Both the position numbers and the translations under genes were made by a program. Below the pieces are notes generated by a model. It was not told where the DNA came from. It saw only the letters and a program-made list of their open reading frames with translations, and did not search any database. This document shows, in pieces, positions 1 to 5,292 of a DNA stretch of 5,863 nt. This stretch comes from JBDSTZ01 sp039927975 (GTDB taxonomy: Bacteria; Pseudomonadota; Gammaproteobacteria; Burkholderiales; Burkholderiaceae_D). The DNA lies in contig JBDSTZ010000408.1 in assembly GCA_039927975.1 (NCBI GenBank), positions 1 through 5,863 on the forward strand, in the 5' to 3' direction. Each line of letters starts with the position of its first letter. The first letter of the stretch is position 1.

Positions 1-1574
1 AGATCTACGCCGCCTTCAAGATCGCCCAGGAAAACAAGGGCAGCCCGACCTGCCTGCTGGTGAAAACCGTCAAGGGCTTCGGCATGGGCAAGTCCGGCGA
101 AGCGCGCAACACCGCGCACCAGACCAAGAAGCTCGACGACGAAGCCATCCGCGAAATGCGCGACCGCTTCGGCATCCCGATCCCCGACGACAAGCTGGCC
201 GACATCCCCTTCTTCAAGCCGGCCGACGACGCTCCCGAAATGGTCTACCTGCACGAGCGCCGCAAAGCCCTCGGCGGCTACCTGCCGCAGCGCCGTCCGC
301 AAGCCGACGAAAAGCTGCCTGTGCCTGAACTGTCGGCTTTCCAGAACGTGCTCGACGCCACCGCCGAAGGCCGTGAAATCTCGACCACCCAGTCGTTCGT
401 GCGCATCATCTCGACCCTGCTGCGCGACCCGAACCTGGGCCAGCGCGTAGTGCCTATCCTGGTCGACGAATCGCGTACCTTCGGCATGGAAGGCCTGTTC
501 CGCCAGATCGGCATCTTCAACCAGCAGGGCCAGTTGTACGAGCCGGTCGACAAGGACCAGGTGATGTACTACCGCGAAGACAAGGCCGGCCAGATCCTCC
601 AGGAAGGCATCAACGAAGCGGGCGGCATGAGCTCGTGGATCGCAGCGGCGACCTCGTACTCGTCGAACAACCGCATCATGATCCCGTTCTACACCTTCTA
701 CTCGATGTTCGGCATGCAGCGTATCGGCGACCTGGCCTGGGCCGCTGGCGACATGCGCGCACGCGGCTTCCTGATGGGCGGCACCGCCGGCCGCACGACG
801 CTGAACGGCGAAGGCTTGCAGCACGAAGACGGCCACAGCCACCTGCTGGCGGCGGCGATTCCCAACTGCCTGCCGTACGATCCGACCTTCGCCCACGAAG
901 TCGCGGTCATCATCCAGGACGGCCTGCGCCGCATGGTCGCCAACCAGGAAGACGTGTTCTACTACATCACCCTGATGAACGAGAACTACCCGCAGCCAGG
1001 CATCCGTCCGGGCAGCGAGGAAGGCATCCTGAAAGGCATGTACCTGCTGCAGGAAGGCAAAGCCGACGCCAAGCAGCGCGTCCAGCTGATCGGATCGGGC
1101 ACCATCCTGCGCGAATCGATTTTCGCCGCCGAACTGCTGGAAAAAGACTTCGGCATCGCCGCCGATATCTGGTCCGCTCCGTCGCTGACCCTGGTGGCCC
1201 GCGAAGGCCAGGACGCCGAACGCTGGAACCTGGTCAACCCGAGCGCCGAACAGCGCGTGCCGTACGTGACCGGCCTGCTGCAAAACACGACCGGTCCGAT
1301 CATCGCCACCACCGACTACGTGCGCATGTTCTCCGAGCAGATCCGCGCCTTCATGCCGAAGGGCCGCAACTACACCGTGCTCGGCACCGACGGTTTCGGC
1401 CGCTCGGACAGCCGCGTCAAGCTGCGCGAGTTCTTCGAAGTGAATCGCTACTACATCGCGGTCGCCTCCTTGAAGGCGCTGGCTGACGACGGCGTGATCG
1501 CCGCCTCGGTGGTCGCCGAAGCGGTCGCCAAGTACGGCCTCAATCCGAACAAACCTAATCCGGTCACCCTGTAA
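1..1574 (+). CDS. aceE: Pyruvate dehydrogenase E1 component (homodimeric type), C-terminal part, 5' end outside window
   Basis: E1p is the ThDP-dependent subunit that decarboxylates pyruvate and reductively acetylates the lipoyl arms of E2; it is cytoplasmic. The frame is open from position 3 with no start, so the gene begins left of the window; 523 residues are visible against about 887 in E. coli AceE. From memory of E. coli AceE the match is strong and collinear. The inner-loop NTAHQ (His at 117-119) is equivalent to His407. DESRTFGMEGLFRQIGI (Glu at 468-470) is equivalent to Glu522. QEGINE (Glu at 603-605) is equivalent to the cofactor-activating Glu571. GEGLQHEDGHSH (first His at 822-824) is probably His640. 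VLGTDGFGRSDSR near the C-terminus is also family-typical. The ThDP/Mg GDG motif lies in the missing N-terminal half. The GTG at 60 sits inside conserved sequence and is not a start. aceF follows after 66 nt. Confidence 0.97.
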   Translation, partial: IYAAFKIAQENKGSPTCLLVKTVKGFGMGKSGEARNTAHQTKKLDDEAIREMRDRFGIPIPDDKLADIPFFKPADDAPEMVYLHERRKALGGYLPQRRPQADEKLPVPELSAFQNVLDATAEGREISTTQSFVRIISTLLRDPNLGQRVVPILVDESRTFGMEGLFRQIGIFNQQGQLYEPVDKDQVMYYREDKAGQILQEGINEAGGMSSWIAAATSYSSNNRIMIPFYTFYSMFGMQRIGDLAWAAGDMRARGFLMGGTAGRTTLNGEGLQHEDGHSHLLAAAIPNCLPYDPTFAHEVAVIIQDGLRRMVANQEDVFYYITLMNENYPQPGIRPGSEEGILKGMYLLQEGKADAKQRVQLIGSGTILRESIFAAELLEKDFGIAADIWSAPSLTLVAREGQDAERWNLVNPSAEQRVPYVTGLLQNTTGPIIATTDYVRMFSEQIRAFMPKGRNYTVLGTDGFGRSDSRVKLREFFEVNRYYIAVASLKALADDGVIAASVVAEAVAKYGLNPNKPNPVTL

Positions 1575-1628
1575 ATAGCGCGACTATTGTCATCAACCAG
1601 GCTGTAACGAAAAAGCACAAATAAGAAC

Positions 1629-1632
1629 GGAG
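1629..1632 (+). promoter_or_regulatory. Ribosome binding site of aceF
   Basis: GGAG lies 8 nt upstream of the ATG at 1641, in the 66-nt gap after aceE. It fixes the aceF start, which also coincides with the first residue of a standard lipoyl domain. The rest of the gap shows only a weak 5-bp hairpin just after the aceE stop (AATAG/CTATT) and no T-run. Transcription therefore probably continues from aceE into aceF. Confidence 0.8.
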
Positions 1633-1640
1633 TTAACGCT

Positions 1641-1871
1641 ATGAGCATTGTGGAAGTCAAGGTACCGGATATCGGCGACTTCAAGGAAGTCGAAGTCATC
1701 GAACTGATGGTCAAGCCGGGCGACGTCATCAAGGTCGACCAGTCGCTGATCACGGTCGAGTCGGACAAGGCCAGCATGGAGATCCCGTCCAGCCACGCCG
1801 GCGTGGTCAAGGAATTGAAGATCAAGGTCGGCGACAAGGTCGCCGAAGGTTCGCTGCTGCTGATCCTCGAA
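1641..1871 (+). repeat. Lipoyl-domain direct repeat, copy 1 (in aceF)
   Basis: The first 77 codons of aceF are repeated as the first 77 codons of lpdA, 1354 nt downstream. By codon-by-codon comparison the copies agree at 198 of 231 bases and 67 of 77 residues, with several uninterrupted identical blocks of about 20 bases (around the lipoyl-Lys codon and around the HAGVVKE codons). The identity stops abruptly at the end of the lipoyl fold, where the unrelated linkers begin. Confidence 0.9.
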
Positions 1872-2981
1872 ACCGAGGGCGCGGAAGCGGCCGCACCGGC
1901 CGCCGCAGCACCAGCGGCCGCGGCTGCACCTGCAGCTGCACCTGCTGCCGCTCCGGCACCAGCCGCCGCACCGGCGCCCGCAGCGGCTCCTGCCGCAGCG
2001 GCGCCAGCGCCGGCTGCGGCGCCAGCCGCACCGGCCGTCTCCAACTCGAAGGCCCACGCTTCGCCATCGATCCGCAAGTTCGCCCGCGAACTCGGGGTTG
2101 ACCTCGGACGCGTGGCCGGCACCGGTCCGAAGTCGCGCATCACCCAGGAAGACGTGCAGAATTTCGTCAAGGGCATCATGGCGGGCGGCGGCGCGGAAGC
2201 GTCGGCCAAGCCTGCCGGCGGCGGCACCGGCGTCGGTCTCGACCTGCTGCCATGGCCTTCGCTCGACTTCAGCAAATTCGGTCCGACCGAACTGCTGCCG
2301 CTGTCGCGCATCAAGAAGATCAGCGGCCCGAACCTGCACCGCAACTGGGTCATGATCCCGCACGTGACGCAGTTCGACGAGTCCGACGTCACCGATCTCG
2401 AACAGTTCCGCGTCGATTCGAACGCCGCCCTGGCCAAGGCCAAGTCGCCGGTCAAGCTGACCATGCTGGCCTTCGTGATCAAGGCGAGCGTCGCGGCCCT
2501 GAAGAAATTCCCGGCCTTTAACGCCTCGCTCGACGCCACCGGCGCCAACCTGATCCTCAAGCAGTACTACAACATCGGTTTTGCTGCCGACACGCCGAAC
2601 GGCCTGATGGTCCCGGTCATCAAGGACGTCGATAAAAAATCGATCTCGCAGATCGCCACCGAAATGGCCGACCTGTCCGGCCAGGCCCGCGACGGCAAGC
2701 TCAAACCGGCCGACATGCAGGGCGCGACCTTCACCATCTCGTCGCTGGGCGGCATCGGCGGCACCGCCTTCACGCCGATCATCAACGCACCGGAAGTGGC
2801 GATCCTTGGCCTGTCCAAGTCGGCCATGAAGCCGGTCTGGGACGGCAAGGCATTCCAGCCGCGCCTGATGCTGCCGATGTCGCTGTCGTACGACCACCGC
2901 GTCATCGACGGCGCCATGGGCGCCCGCTTCTCCGCCTACCTGGCCGATGTCATGGCCGACCTGCGCAAGTCCCTGCTGTGA
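1641..2981 (+). CDS. aceF: Dihydrolipoamide acetyltransferase, E2 of pyruvate dehydrogenase, single lipoyl domain
   Basis: E2p forms the structural core of PDH and transfers the acetyl group from its lipoyl arm to CoA. The protein has 446 residues. Residues 1-78 are a lipoyl domain with the lipoylated lysine at Lys43 in ESDKASMEIP. Residues 80-133 are an almost pure Ala/Pro flexible linker. Residues 140-176 are a peripheral subunit-binding domain (SPSIRKFARELGVDL, then GTGPKSRITQEDV), which docks E1 or E3. A short Gly/Ala-rich second linker follows. The acetyltransferase domain runs from about 215 to 446, with NWVMIPHVTQFDE, the TISSLGGIGGTAFTPIINAPEVAILG core, and catalytic DHRVIDG (His419, Asp423). 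It ends in the usual hydrophobic Leu-Leu. E. coli AceF has three lipoyl domains and is much longer, so this is a short form. The second lipoyl arm of the complex is supplied by LpdA, which starts 13 nt downstream in the same operon. Confidence 0.97.
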   Translation: MSIVEVKVPDIGDFKEVEVIELMVKPGDVIKVDQSLITVESDKASMEIPSSHAGVVKELKIKVGDKVAEGSLLLILETEGAEAAAPAAAAPAAAAAPAAAPAAAPAPAAAPAPAAAPAAAAPAPAAAPAAPAVSNSKAHASPSIRKFARELGVDLGRVAGTGPKSRITQEDVQNFVKGIMAGGGAEASAKPAGGGTGVGLDLLPWPSLDFSKFGPTELLPLSRIKKISGPNLHRNWVMIPHVTQFDESDVTDLEQFRVDSNAALAKAKSPVKLTMLAFVIKASVAALKKFPAFNASLDATGANLILKQYYNIGFAADTPNGLMVPVIKDVDKKSISQIATEMADLSGQARDGKLKPADMQGATFTISSLGGIGGTAFTPIINAPEVAILGLSKSAMKPVWDGKAFQPRLMLPMSLSYDHRVIDGAMGARFSAYLADVMADLRKSLL

Positions 2982-2982
2982 T

Positions 2983-2986
2983 AGGA
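2983..2986 (+). promoter_or_regulatory. Ribosome binding site of lpdA
   Basis: AGGA lies 8 nt upstream of the ATG at 2995, in the 13-nt gap after the aceF stop. It decides the start: an in-frame ATG at 2947 inside aceF would add 16 residues unlike any lipoyl domain. The very short gap suggests translational coupling with aceF. Confidence 0.8.
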
Positions 2987-2994
2987 ACGATCTG

Positions 2995-3225
2995 ATGAGC
3001 ACTATTGACGTTAAGGTCCCGAATATCGGCGACTTCAAGGAAGTGGAAGTAATCGAAGTGATGGTCAAGCCGGGCGACACCATCACCGTCGACCAATCCC
3101 TGATCACGGTCGAATCCGACAAGGCCAGCATGGAGATTCCATCCTCCCACGCCGGCGTGGTCAAGGAAATCAAAATCAAGGTTGGCGACAAGGTCGCCGA
3201 AGGCTCCTTCCTGCTGACGCTGGAA
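2995..3225 (+). repeat. Lipoyl-domain direct repeat, copy 2 (in lpdA)
   Basis: This is the partner of the repeat at the start of aceF. Residue differences are at 3, 4, 5, 10, 22, 29, 31, 59, 72 and 75; most are conservative and none is near Lys43. The 33 base differences are scattered rather than clustered. Confidence 0.9.
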
Positions 3226-4794
3226 GAGGGCGCAGGCGCGGCCGCTCCTGCCGCCGCTGGCCCAGCGGCCACCGCTAGCGCCAAGCCGACCGAATCGCAG
3301 GCCCCCGCCGCGCCGACGCCATCGGCGCCAACCGCGCCTGCGCCGGCCGCTTCAAGCTACGCCGGCACCGTCGACCAGGAATGCGAGATGCTGGTGCTGG
3401 GCGCCGGTCCTGGCGGCTACTCGGCCGCCTTCCGTTCGGCCGACCTGGGCATGAACACCGTGCTGGTCGAGCGTTATGCCACGCTCGGCGGCGTGTGCCT
3501 GAACGTCGGCTGCATTCCGTCGAAGGCGCTGCTGCACGTGGCTGCCGTCATCGACGAAACGGCCGGCATGTCCAAGCATGGCGTCACCTTCGCCAAGCCT
3601 GAAATCGACATCGACGCGCTGCGCGGCTACAAGGATTCGGTCATCACCAAGATGACCGGCGGCCTGTCCGGCATGGCCAAGGCCCGCAAGGTCACGGTAG
3701 TGCAGGGCGTCGGCCAGTTCGTCAGCCCGAACCACATCGAAGTGACGGCCACCGACGGCAGCAAGAAAGTCATCGGCTTCAAGCAAGCCATCATCGCGGC
3801 CGGTTCCGCAGTGGTGAACCTGCCCTTCGTGCCGCAAGATCCGCGCATCGTCGACTCGACCGGCGCGCTCGAACTGCGCGCCGTGCCGAAGAAGATGCTG
3901 GTCATCGGCGGCGGCATCATCGGTCTCGAAATGGCGACCGTGTACTCGACCCTGGGTGCGCGCATCGACGTCGTCGAGATGATGGACGGCCTGATGCAGG
4001 GCGCCGACCGCGACATGGTCAAGGTGTGGCAGAAGTTCAACGAGAAGCGCTTCGACAAGATCATGACCAAGACCAAGACGGTCGGCGTGGAAGCGCTGCC
4101 CGAAGGGATCCGCGTCACCTTCGAATCGGCCGAAGCCGGCGTCGCCGCGCCCGAGCCGCAACTGTACGACATGGTGCTGGTCGCCGTCGGCCGCAGCCCG
4201 AACGGCAAGAAGATCGCCGCCGACAAGGCCGGCGTGGCGGTGAGCGATCGCGGCTTCATCGCGGTCGACGCCCAGATGCGCACCAACGTGCCGCACATCT
4301 TCGCCATCGGCGACGTCGTCGGCCAGCCGATGCTGGCGCACAAGGCGGTGCACGAGGCGCACGTCGCGGCGGAAGCTGCGCATGGCGAGAAGGCCTACTT
4401 CGACGTCAAGGTGATTCCGTCGGTGGCCTACACCGATCCTGAGGTGGCATGGGTCGGCATCACCGAGGACGAAGCCAAGGCCAAGGGCATCAAGCTCGAA
4501 AAAGGTCACTTCCCGTGGGCCGCCAGCGGCCGCGCCGTGGCAAATGGCCGCGAAGAGGGCTTCACCAAGCTGCTGTTCGACGCCGAGACACATCGGGTGG
4601 TCGGCGGCGGCATCGTCGGCACCCATGCGGGCGACATGATCGGCGAGATCGCGCTGGCCATCGAGATGGGCGCCGACGGCGTCGACATCGGCAAGACGAT
4701 CCACCCGCACCCGACCCTGGGCGAGTCGATCGGCATGGCGGCCGAAGTCTACGAAGGCGTGTGCACCGACCTGCCGCCGCCGCGCAAGCGCTAG
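2995..4794 (+). CDS. lpdA: Dihydrolipoamide dehydrogenase (E3) with N-terminal lipoyl domain
   Basis: E3 is a flavoprotein that reoxidises the dihydrolipoyl arms of PDH with NAD+. The protein has 599 residues. Residues 1-77 are a lipoyl domain with Lys43 in ESDKASMEIP. Residues about 79-121 are an Ala/Pro/Thr/Ser linker. The E3 body starts near residue 130 with the FAD-binding GAGPGGYSAA (136-145). It continues with the redox disulfide GGVCLNVGCIPSK (Cys168, Cys173), the NAD-binding GGGIIG (305-310), and the second FAD motif IFAIGDV (Gly439-Asp440). The active-site base motif is HPHPTLGES, with His572 and Glu577 from the partner subunit of the dimer. E. coli Lpd has about 474 residues and lacks the lipoyl domain; Ralstonia PdhL and the Neisseria p64k protein share this fused layout. 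The start at 2995 is set by its ribosome binding site and by alignment with the AceF lipoyl domain. It is the last gene of the operon, followed by a terminator. The same E3 may also serve other 2-oxoacid dehydrogenases, but its fusion and position tie it to PDH. Confidence 0.97.
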   Translation: MSTIDVKVPNIGDFKEVEVIEVMVKPGDTITVDQSLITVESDKASMEIPSSHAGVVKEIKIKVGDKVAEGSFLLTLEEGAGAAAPAAAGPAATASAKPTESQAPAAPTPSAPTAPAPAASSYAGTVDQECEMLVLGAGPGGYSAAFRSADLGMNTVLVERYATLGGVCLNVGCIPSKALLHVAAVIDETAGMSKHGVTFAKPEIDIDALRGYKDSVITKMTGGLSGMAKARKVTVVQGVGQFVSPNHIEVTATDGSKKVIGFKQAIIAAGSAVVNLPFVPQDPRIVDSTGALELRAVPKKMLVIGGGIIGLEMATVYSTLGARIDVVEMMDGLMQGADRDMVKVWQKFNEKRFDKIMTKTKTVGVEALPEGIRVTFESAEAGVAAPEPQLYDMVLVAVGRSPNGKKIAADKAGVAVSDRGFIAVDAQMRTNVPHIFAIGDVVGQPMLAHKAVHEAHVAAEAAHGEKAYFDVKVIPSVAYTDPEVAWVGITEDEAKAKGIKLEKGHFPWAASGRAVANGREEGFTKLLFDAETHRVVGGGIVGTHAGDMIGEIALAIEMGADGVDIGKTIHPHPTLGESIGMAAEVYEGVCTDLPPPRKR

Positions 4795-4804
4795 TCAGTA
4801 CCGG

Positions 4805-4826
4805 GCAGGGTGGCGCGCCACCCTGC
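4805..4826. repeat. Perfect 22-bp palindrome after lpdA
   Basis: The arms GCAGGGTGGCG and CGCCACCCTGC are exact reverse complements with no spacer; as RNA this would be a 9-bp stem with a CGCG loop. It begins 10 nt after the lpdA stop and is not followed by a T-run, so it is not an intrinsic terminator on its own. It may protect the 3' end of the lpdA message, form part of a compound terminator with the next hairpin, or be a protein-binding site. Confidence 0.75.
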
Positions 4827-4833
4827 GGACAAC

Positions 4834-4873
4834 AAAAAACCGTGGATCGCCTGGGCGACTCCACGGTTTTTTT
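4834..4873. terminator. Bidirectional intrinsic terminator between convergent transcripts
   Basis: A 13-bp stem is formed by AAAAAACCGTGGA (4834-4846) and TCCACGGTTTTTT (4860-4872). It is extended inside by TCGC/GCGA with a CTGG loop and one bulged C. Seven T follow on the plus strand (4867-4873). The six A at 4834-4839 give a U-run on the minus strand, so the element can stop both the PDH operon and the leftward small-gene transcript. Confidence 0.92.
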
Positions 4874-4922
4874 ATCATGGGTGTTTTACCACCGCTTGCT
4901 GCGACCTGCCGGTCTTGCTGCT

Positions 4923-4962
4923 GGCGCCCGTCGTGGGCGCCGATGCCAGCCTCGATGCTGGC
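4923..4962 (-). other. Two adjacent hairpins in the 3' UTR of the small minus-strand gene
   Basis: GGCGCCC (4923-4929) and GGGCGCC (4935-4941) form a 7-bp stem with a 5-nt loop. GCCAGC (4945-4950) and GCTGGC (4957-4962) form a 6-bp stem with a 6-nt loop. They lie between the stop of the 61-aa gene and the bidirectional terminator, and no credible coding frame covers this stretch on the minus strand. The function is unknown; 3' UTR stability or a 3'-derived small RNA are possibilities. Confidence 0.5.
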
Positions 4963-4979
4963 GCGATTGCGTTTGTATG

Positions 4980-5165
4980 TTACGTCGTGCTGGTCCAGCG
5001 CGCCGGAATCTCGATCGAGCCGCGCTTGGCCGCGTCGGCATACGCTCGCATGGCCACCAGCACCGCCTCGAGTTGTTCGGCGCCCGGGTTTTCCATGAAG
5101 CCCTTCATGCGGGCGTTGAGCGACGCTTGCTGGTCGCGCCATTCATAGCGGTTCGATTGGCTCAT
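4980..5165 (-). CDS. Small hypothetical protein, 61 aa
   Basis: I do not recognise this protein. It starts MSQSNRYEWRDQQ, is hydrophilic and probably mostly helical, with a likely amphipathic helix over PGAEQLEAVLVAMRAYADAA and a basic/polar end at IEIPARWTSTT. There is no signal peptide, membrane segment or cysteine. The start at 5165 is chosen because AAGGAGG lies 4 nt upstream. An in-frame ATG at 5183 would add six residues but has only a weak upstream site. Third codon positions are rich in G/C like the neighbouring real genes, and overlapping frames on both strands lack comparable start signals. Its ATG overlaps the TGA of a 16-codon ORF, which suggests coupled translation. It lies downstream of the TonB-like gene on the same strand and ends convergently with lpdA. 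Confidence 0.72.
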   Translation of the reverse strand: MSQSNRYEWRDQQASLNARMKGFMENPGAEQLEAVLVAMRAYADAAKRGSIEIPARWTSTT

Positions 5166-5212
5166 ACGGCCTCCTTGCGGCATGCTGCCGGCGTTTCATC
5201 CCTGTTGTTCAT
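5162..5212 (-). CDS. Candidate 16-aa leader peptide ORF coupled to the 61-aa gene
   Basis: The ORF encodes MNNRDETPAACRKEAV. Its ATG at 5212 is preceded by AGGAGG with a 4-nt spacer (CGTT), a stronger site than those of aceF or lpdA. Its stop overlaps the downstream start as ATGA (5162-5165), and its Lys-Glu codons form the ribosome binding site of the 61-aa gene. Ribosomes translating it would deliver themselves to the next start. There is no run of one amino acid such as an attenuator uses. The peptide may have no function of its own, or the short frame could be accidental, but a near-optimal site plus an ATGA overlap is unlikely by chance. Confidence 0.5.
   Translation of the reverse strand: MNNRDETPAACRKEAV
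5170..5176 (-). promoter_or_regulatory. Ribosome binding site of the 61-aa gene
   Basis: AAGGAGG on the minus strand, 4 nt before the ATG at 5165, is a perfect anti-16S match at slightly short spacing. It decides the start over the upstream ATG at 5183, and it lies within the coding sequence of the 16-aa ORF. Confidence 0.75.
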
Positions 5213-5216
5213 AACG

Positions 5217-5222
5217 CCTCCT
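5217..5222 (-). promoter_or_regulatory. Ribosome binding site of the 16-aa ORF
   Basis: AGGAGG on the minus strand, 4 nt before the ATG at 5212. It has the same core and spacing as the site of the following gene, so the two consecutive starts, 47 nt apart, share one arrangement. Confidence 0.65.
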
Positions 5223-5243
5223 GTAAAGAAATCAGGATGCCTC

Positions 5244-5285
5244 AAGCGCCTGCGGGCTTCGGTGCGATGACGCACACAGGCGCTT
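5244..5285 (-). other. Structured element between the TonB-like gene and the small ORFs
   Basis: The 9-bp arms AAGCGCCTG (5244-5252) and CAGGCGCTT (5277-5285) enclose a second hairpin, GTGCG/CGCAC with an ATGA loop (5262-5275). On the minus strand it sits just after the TonB-like stop, and the sequence after it lacks an immediate U-run (a looser ATTTCTTT comes about 12 nt later). It may therefore be a leaky terminator, a processing site, or a leader structure for the small genes. It matches no riboswitch class I know. Confidence 0.55.
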
Positions 5286-5292
5286 TGGACGG

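Noticed and set aside
1574..1588. Weak hairpin right after the aceE stop
   Set aside because: Only about 5 A/T-rich base pairs and no T-run; too weak to call a terminator or attenuator within the operon.
2947..2994. Upstream in-frame ATG that would extend lpdA by 16 residues
   Set aside because: It lies inside aceF, the extension does not resemble a lipoyl domain, and the ATG at 2995 has its own ribosome binding site and aligns with the AceF start.
1593..3284. 563-codon open frame on the minus strand opposite aceF and the start of lpdA
   Set aside because: It is opposite a certain gene, and its residues follow the shadow of high-GC codons (runs of Arg, Gly, Ala, Asp, His). It crosses two genes and an intergenic gap and has no recognisable domain. 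Long antisense frames are common in DNA this GC-rich.
3352..4710. 452-codon open frame on the minus strand opposite lpdA
   Set aside because: It is rich in His, Asp, Val, Gly and Arg, as expected from the reverse complement of biased codons. There is no domain, and the opposite strand carries every E3 catalytic motif.
4795..5142. 115-codon minus-strand frame overlapping the 61-aa gene
   Set aside because: It is a shifted shadow: it runs through the terminator down to the lpdA stop, is Arg/Gly-rich, and lacks a start signal comparable to that of the 61-aa frame.
4810..5148. 112-codon plus-strand frame starting inside the palindrome
   Set aside because: It begins within terminator structures, has no ribosome binding site, and lies opposite the better supported 61-aa minus-strand gene.
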